Assembly: GCA_900321915.1 (NCBI GenBank)
Contig: ONXW01000155.1
Coordinates: 1 to 8,115 of the forward strand
Reading direction: 5' to 3'
Length of the DNA stretch: 8,115 nucleotides
DNA from: an uncultured Eubacteriales bacterium
Lineage (GTDB): Bacteria; Bacillota; Clostridia; Lachnospirales; Lachnospiraceae
How positions within the stretch are numbered: position 1 is the first letter of the stretch; the number at the start of each line of letters is the position of its first letter. This document shows positions 5,921-8,115 of the stretch, in pieces. A program made the translations under genes and the position numbers. A model generated the notes under the pieces. That model saw nothing but the letters and a program-made list of their open reading frames with translations, made no database searches and was not told where the DNA came from.

Positions 5921-6922
5921 ATGGGAAAACAGAAGAACAAATACAGATGGTTGCGGGGTGCCGGAGCACTGTGTGCTGCGGCACTCTGTTTTGCGGTTTT
6001 TACCGGCTGCGGAGAGCGGCAGGTCCAGACGCCTGAGCCGGTGTCAATTCCGGGGTACAGCGAAGCGCAGTACAGGGTGATAGCGTCTTCCGAAAAGAAA
6101 CGGTTTGAAGATGCCCTCACGAAAGAGGTCTGGACCGCGGACGGGATATCCGGCAGCGGGGAAGGCCTGCTTGCGGAACTGGAAAAAGACGTCCGTGATT
6201 TCATGGAAGAGCTGAAAGTGGTAAGCTACATCGCCGGGGATCAGGGAGTGGTACTCACGGATACGGAAGAAAAGGCGATGGCCGGCGCCGCGGAAGAGTA
6301 TTACAATTCTTTGTCCCAGAGCGATATCGAGGCCATGGGGATCACCCATGAAGAAGTCGCGGAGCTGTTCCGGGAGTACTGTGCGGCGCAGAAATTTGCC
6401 GGCGGGCTCGCCCACCAGGACGACCTGGAGGTGAGCGACAGCGAAGCTAAAGTGATCCACGTGCTTCTCGCCGCCACCGAGAACAGGGACGCCGCGGTGC
6501 GGCTCCGGGAGATGGCGGAAGCGGAGGGCGCGGATTTCGGCAGCCTCGCCAAGGAACTGGGAATCGCAGTCCGCGAGATGAGTCCGGGCAGGGGCCAGGC
6601 CTTTGACGAGGATTCCAGGAAGCTGGAGGAAGCGGAGTTTTCGCTGGCTTCCGGGCAGGTGAGCGAAGTCCTGGATATCGGGGGCGTGTCCTATGTCGTC
6701 CTCTGCGTGAGCGACTATGACGAGGAGGCAACCAGGGAGCGCAAGGACCGTATTTCGGATGCCCGGGTGGAGAGCGCATTCCGCCGCATCTACGAGGCGT
6801 ACGCGGACCGCGTAAAGGTTGCGTCAGATGCGGGGACAGGCGCTGATTCCGGCCTTTTGGGTGCAGATTACGCGGGAAAGGCTGATTTTTTCAGTGTTTA
6901 CAATAAATATAAGCTGCAGTAG
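5921..6922 (+). CDS. Parvulin-like (PrsA/SurA-type) lipoprotein, possibly catalytically altered
   Basis: A likely extracytoplasmic folding factor, anchored as a lipoprotein on the outer face of the membrane. From ATG 5921 the product has 333 residues. The N-terminus is a lipoprotein signal peptide: basic KQKNKYRWLR, hydrophobic core at about 13-27, and lipobox FTGC with Cys30 as the lipidated residue. A mostly helical SurA-N-like segment covers about 45-165. A parvulin-type domain covers about 173-263, with KVIHVLL (conserved His180), ADFGSLAKELG at 204-214, and EAEFSLASGQVSEVLDIGG followed by YVVLCV. The GG-LG motif and the second conserved His of active parvulins are not evident, so activity may be chaperone-like only. 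A charged tail follows. GTG 5909, overlapping the previous stop, is an alternative start that adds four residues before the same signal peptide, but neither start has a strong ribosome site. Translation may be coupled to the upstream gene, 11 nt away. Confidence 0.8.
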   Translation: MGKQKNKYRWLRGAGALCAAALCFAVFTGCGERQVQTPEPVSIPGYSEAQYRVIASSEKKRFEDALTKEVWTADGISGSGEGLLAELEKDVRDFMEELKVVSYIAGDQGVVLTDTEEKAMAGAAEEYYNSLSQSDIEAMGITHEEVAELFREYCAAQKFAGGLAHQDDLEVSDSEAKVIHVLLAATENRDAAVRLREMAEAEGADFGSLAKELGIAVREMSPGRGQAFDEDSRKLEEAEFSLASGQVSEVLDIGGVSYVVLCVSDYDEEATRERKDRISDARVESAFRRIYEAYADRVKVASDAGTGADSGLLGADYAGKADFFSVYNKYKLQ

Positions 6923-6952
6923 GGCAGCGCGGAAGGAAAGAGTGATTTACAG

Positions 6953-7810
6953 ATGGAAGAGATAATCCGCGGGGAAGGCCTGGTGTACGATTACACCGTG
7001 CAGAGCGAGGATGGCGCAGAGCCCGAAGTCATGAGGGCCATCGACCATCTGGATATTTCTGTGGAGCGGGGGAGCTTTGTGGCCATACTGGGCCATAACG
7101 GGTCCGGGAAATCCACGCTCGCCAAACAGATCAACGGTATCTTCATTCCGACGGAGGGGACGCTCTGGGTTGAGGGTATTGACACCCGGGATGAGGAGCG
7201 TATCTGGGACGTGCGCAGGACAGCGGGAATGGTGTTCCAGAACCCCGACAACCAGATTATCGCCAATGTGGTGGAAGAAGATGTGGGATTCGGCCCTGAG
7301 AATATCGGTATCCCCACAGAGGAGATATACCGCCGGGTCGAGAGCGCGCTGGAGGCGGTGGGCATGACCGCATACAGATATTCCTCGCCCAACCGGCTGT
7401 CCGGCGGACAGAAGCAGAGGGTAGCCATCGCCGGCGTGCTGGCGATGAAGCCTGACTGTATCGTCCTGGACGAGCCCACGGCCATGCTTGACCCGAACGG
7501 CAGAAAAGAGGTTATCCGGACGATCCATGAGCTGAACCGGAAGGAAGGGATCACGATCCTCCTTATCACGCACTACATGGAAGAGGCGGTGGATGCGGAC
7601 CGCGTGATTGTCATGAGCGACGGAAAGATTGTCATGGACGGGACGCCGAAGGAGATATTCTCCAGGGCAGAAGAGCTGAAAAAGCTGGAGCTGGACGTGC
7701 CGCAGGTGACGGAACTGGCATGGAAGCTCCGGCAGATGGGAATTCCGCTTCCGGAAGGAATACTGCACAGAGAAGAACTGGTGGAAGCGCTTCTGGCGCT
7801 CAGGGAGTAA
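6953..7810 (+). CDS. ecfA1: Energy-coupling factor transporter ATPase EcfA1 (CbiO family)
   Basis: One of two ATPase subunits that, with EcfT, energise interchangeable substrate-binding S components for vitamin or cobalt/nickel uptake, at the cytoplasmic side of the membrane. The 285-residue product shows every ABC ATPase motif: Walker A GHNGSGKST at 47-55 (Lys53), Q-loop VFQNPDNQ at 94-101, signature LSGGQKQR at 149-156, Walker B CIVLDEP at 169-175 (catalytic Glu174), D-loop at about 179-181 and His207 in ITHYMEEA. The Q-loop PDNQ form is typical of EcfA. The C-terminal part at about 235-285 is the EcfA-specific extension. The start ATG has a modest ribosome site, AAGGAAAG at 6933-6940. It lies 30 nt after the lipoprotein gene and 6 nt before ecfA2. 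No convincing promoter is seen, so it may be transcribed with the upstream genes. A short polar insertion at about 14-25, before the usual Ile/Leu strand, is common in EcfA1 proteins. Confidence 0.94.
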   Translation: MEEIIRGEGLVYDYTVQSEDGAEPEVMRAIDHLDISVERGSFVAILGHNGSGKSTLAKQINGIFIPTEGTLWVEGIDTRDEERIWDVRRTAGMVFQNPDNQIIANVVEEDVGFGPENIGIPTEEIYRRVESALEAVGMTAYRYSSPNRLSGGQKQRVAIAGVLAMKPDCIVLDEPTAMLDPNGRKEVIRTIHELNRKEGITILLITHYMEEAVDADRVIVMSDGKIVMDGTPKEIFSRAEELKKLELDVPQVTELAWKLRQMGIPLPEGILHREELVEALLALRE

Positions 7811-7816
7811 GGGATC

Positions 7817-8115
7817 ATGGGAATCCGCGCAGAACATATAAGCTATGTCTATAACGCCGGGACCGCGATGGAGGAAACGGCGCTCAGGGACGTAAGCTTT
7901 GAGATAAATGACGGAGAATTTGTCGGGCTCATCGGACATACCGGCTGCGGCAAGTCCACGCTGATACAGCACCTGAACGGGCTGCTTCACGCGACGGGCG
8001 GAGACATTCTCTTCAATGGAAAAAGCATATACAGCGACGGCTATCAGATGAAGGACCTGCGGGGAAAGGTGGGCCTGGTCTTCCAGTACCCGGAACACCA
8101 GCTGTTTGAGGCGGA
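7817..8115 (+). CDS. ecfA2: Energy-coupling factor transporter ATPase EcfA2, 3' end outside window
   Basis: Second ATPase of the ECF module, pairing with EcfA1. Only the first 99 complete codons are in the window, from ATG 7817 to the right edge, where the frame is still open. The product begins MGIRAEHISYVYNAGT. It carries Walker A GHTGCGKST at residues 40-48, then HLNGLL, and a Q-loop VFQYPEHQLFE near 88-98. The PEHQLFE Q-loop is characteristic of EcfA2 as opposed to EcfA1. The start codon is 6 nt after the ecfA1 stop, and the AGGGAG ribosome site (7802-7807) lies within the end of ecfA1, indicating coupled translation. ecfT would be expected to follow. The usual Ser in the Walker A loop is Cys here, a tolerated position. 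Confidence 0.93.
   Translation, partial: MGIRAEHISYVYNAGTAMEETALRDVSFEINDGEFVGLIGHTGCGKSTLIQHLNGLLHATGGDILFNGKSIYSDGYQMKDLRGKVGLVFQYPEHQLFEA

Noticed and set aside
6885..6913. Possible promoter (TATAAG at 6908-6913) for ecfA1 within the end of the lipoprotein gene
   Set aside because: The -10-like element is plausible but no acceptable -35 lies at 16-18 nt, and the local AT-richness comes from the codons at the end of the gene.
6947..8098. 383-codon open frame on the - strand across ecfA1 and ecfA2
   Set aside because: It mirrors two adjacent ABC ATPase genes with all motifs intact on the + strand; the antisense product has no recognisable family.
1..8115. Mobile elements, CRISPR arrays, tRNA or rRNA genes, toxin-antitoxin or defence genes
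   Set aside because: No transposase motifs, regularly spaced repeats, tRNA-like cloverleaf or defence-type domains were seen; the coding space is filled by core genes.

Overview
The window looks like a chromosomal housekeeping region from a Firmicute, most likely a Lachnospiraceae (Clostridium cluster XIVa) member. Three things point there. The order is rpsD-rpoA-rplQ. The S4 protein has the zinc-free N-terminus. L17 is enlarged to 178 residues in a way I associate with this family. All convincing genes lie on the + strand and the DNA is of moderate GC content. The taxonomic call rests on remembered family sequences, not on a search.

Region 1 (1-2383) is the end of the large ribosomal-protein operon: rpsD (5' end outside the window), rpoA and rplQ. 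It closes with a strong intrinsic terminator at 2349-2383. The two spacers flanking rpoA are 163 and 89 nt long and can fold into GC-rich hairpins. One arm sequence, CAGCATCCGG, occurs in both.

Region 2 (2384-6922) holds four genes not normally part of the ribosomal cluster. The first is an 11-TM sodium:neurotransmitter-symporter (NSS) family transporter, preceded by a 9-bp inverted repeat. After a good sigma-A-type promoter at 3873-3901 come glycogen synthase glgA, a small divergent-PAP2 (DUF212/YuiD-like) membrane protein and a parvulin-like lipoprotein. The last three are tightly spaced and probably cotranscribed.

Region 3 (6953-8115) is the start of the energy-coupling-factor vitamin transporter module: ecfA1 complete, ecfA2 cut by the window edge. 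In many Firmicutes ecfA1-ecfA2-ecfT directly follows rplQ, so region 2 appears to be an insertion into, or lineage-specific expansion of, an otherwise conserved gene order.

I found no mobile element, CRISPR array, tRNA, rRNA, riboswitch or obviously novel defence system. The window is mostly ordinary core genome. The points worth a second look are the repeated hairpins around rpoA, the inverted repeat before the transporter, the insertions in L17, the altered parvulin domain and the interrupted rplQ-ecfA synteny.
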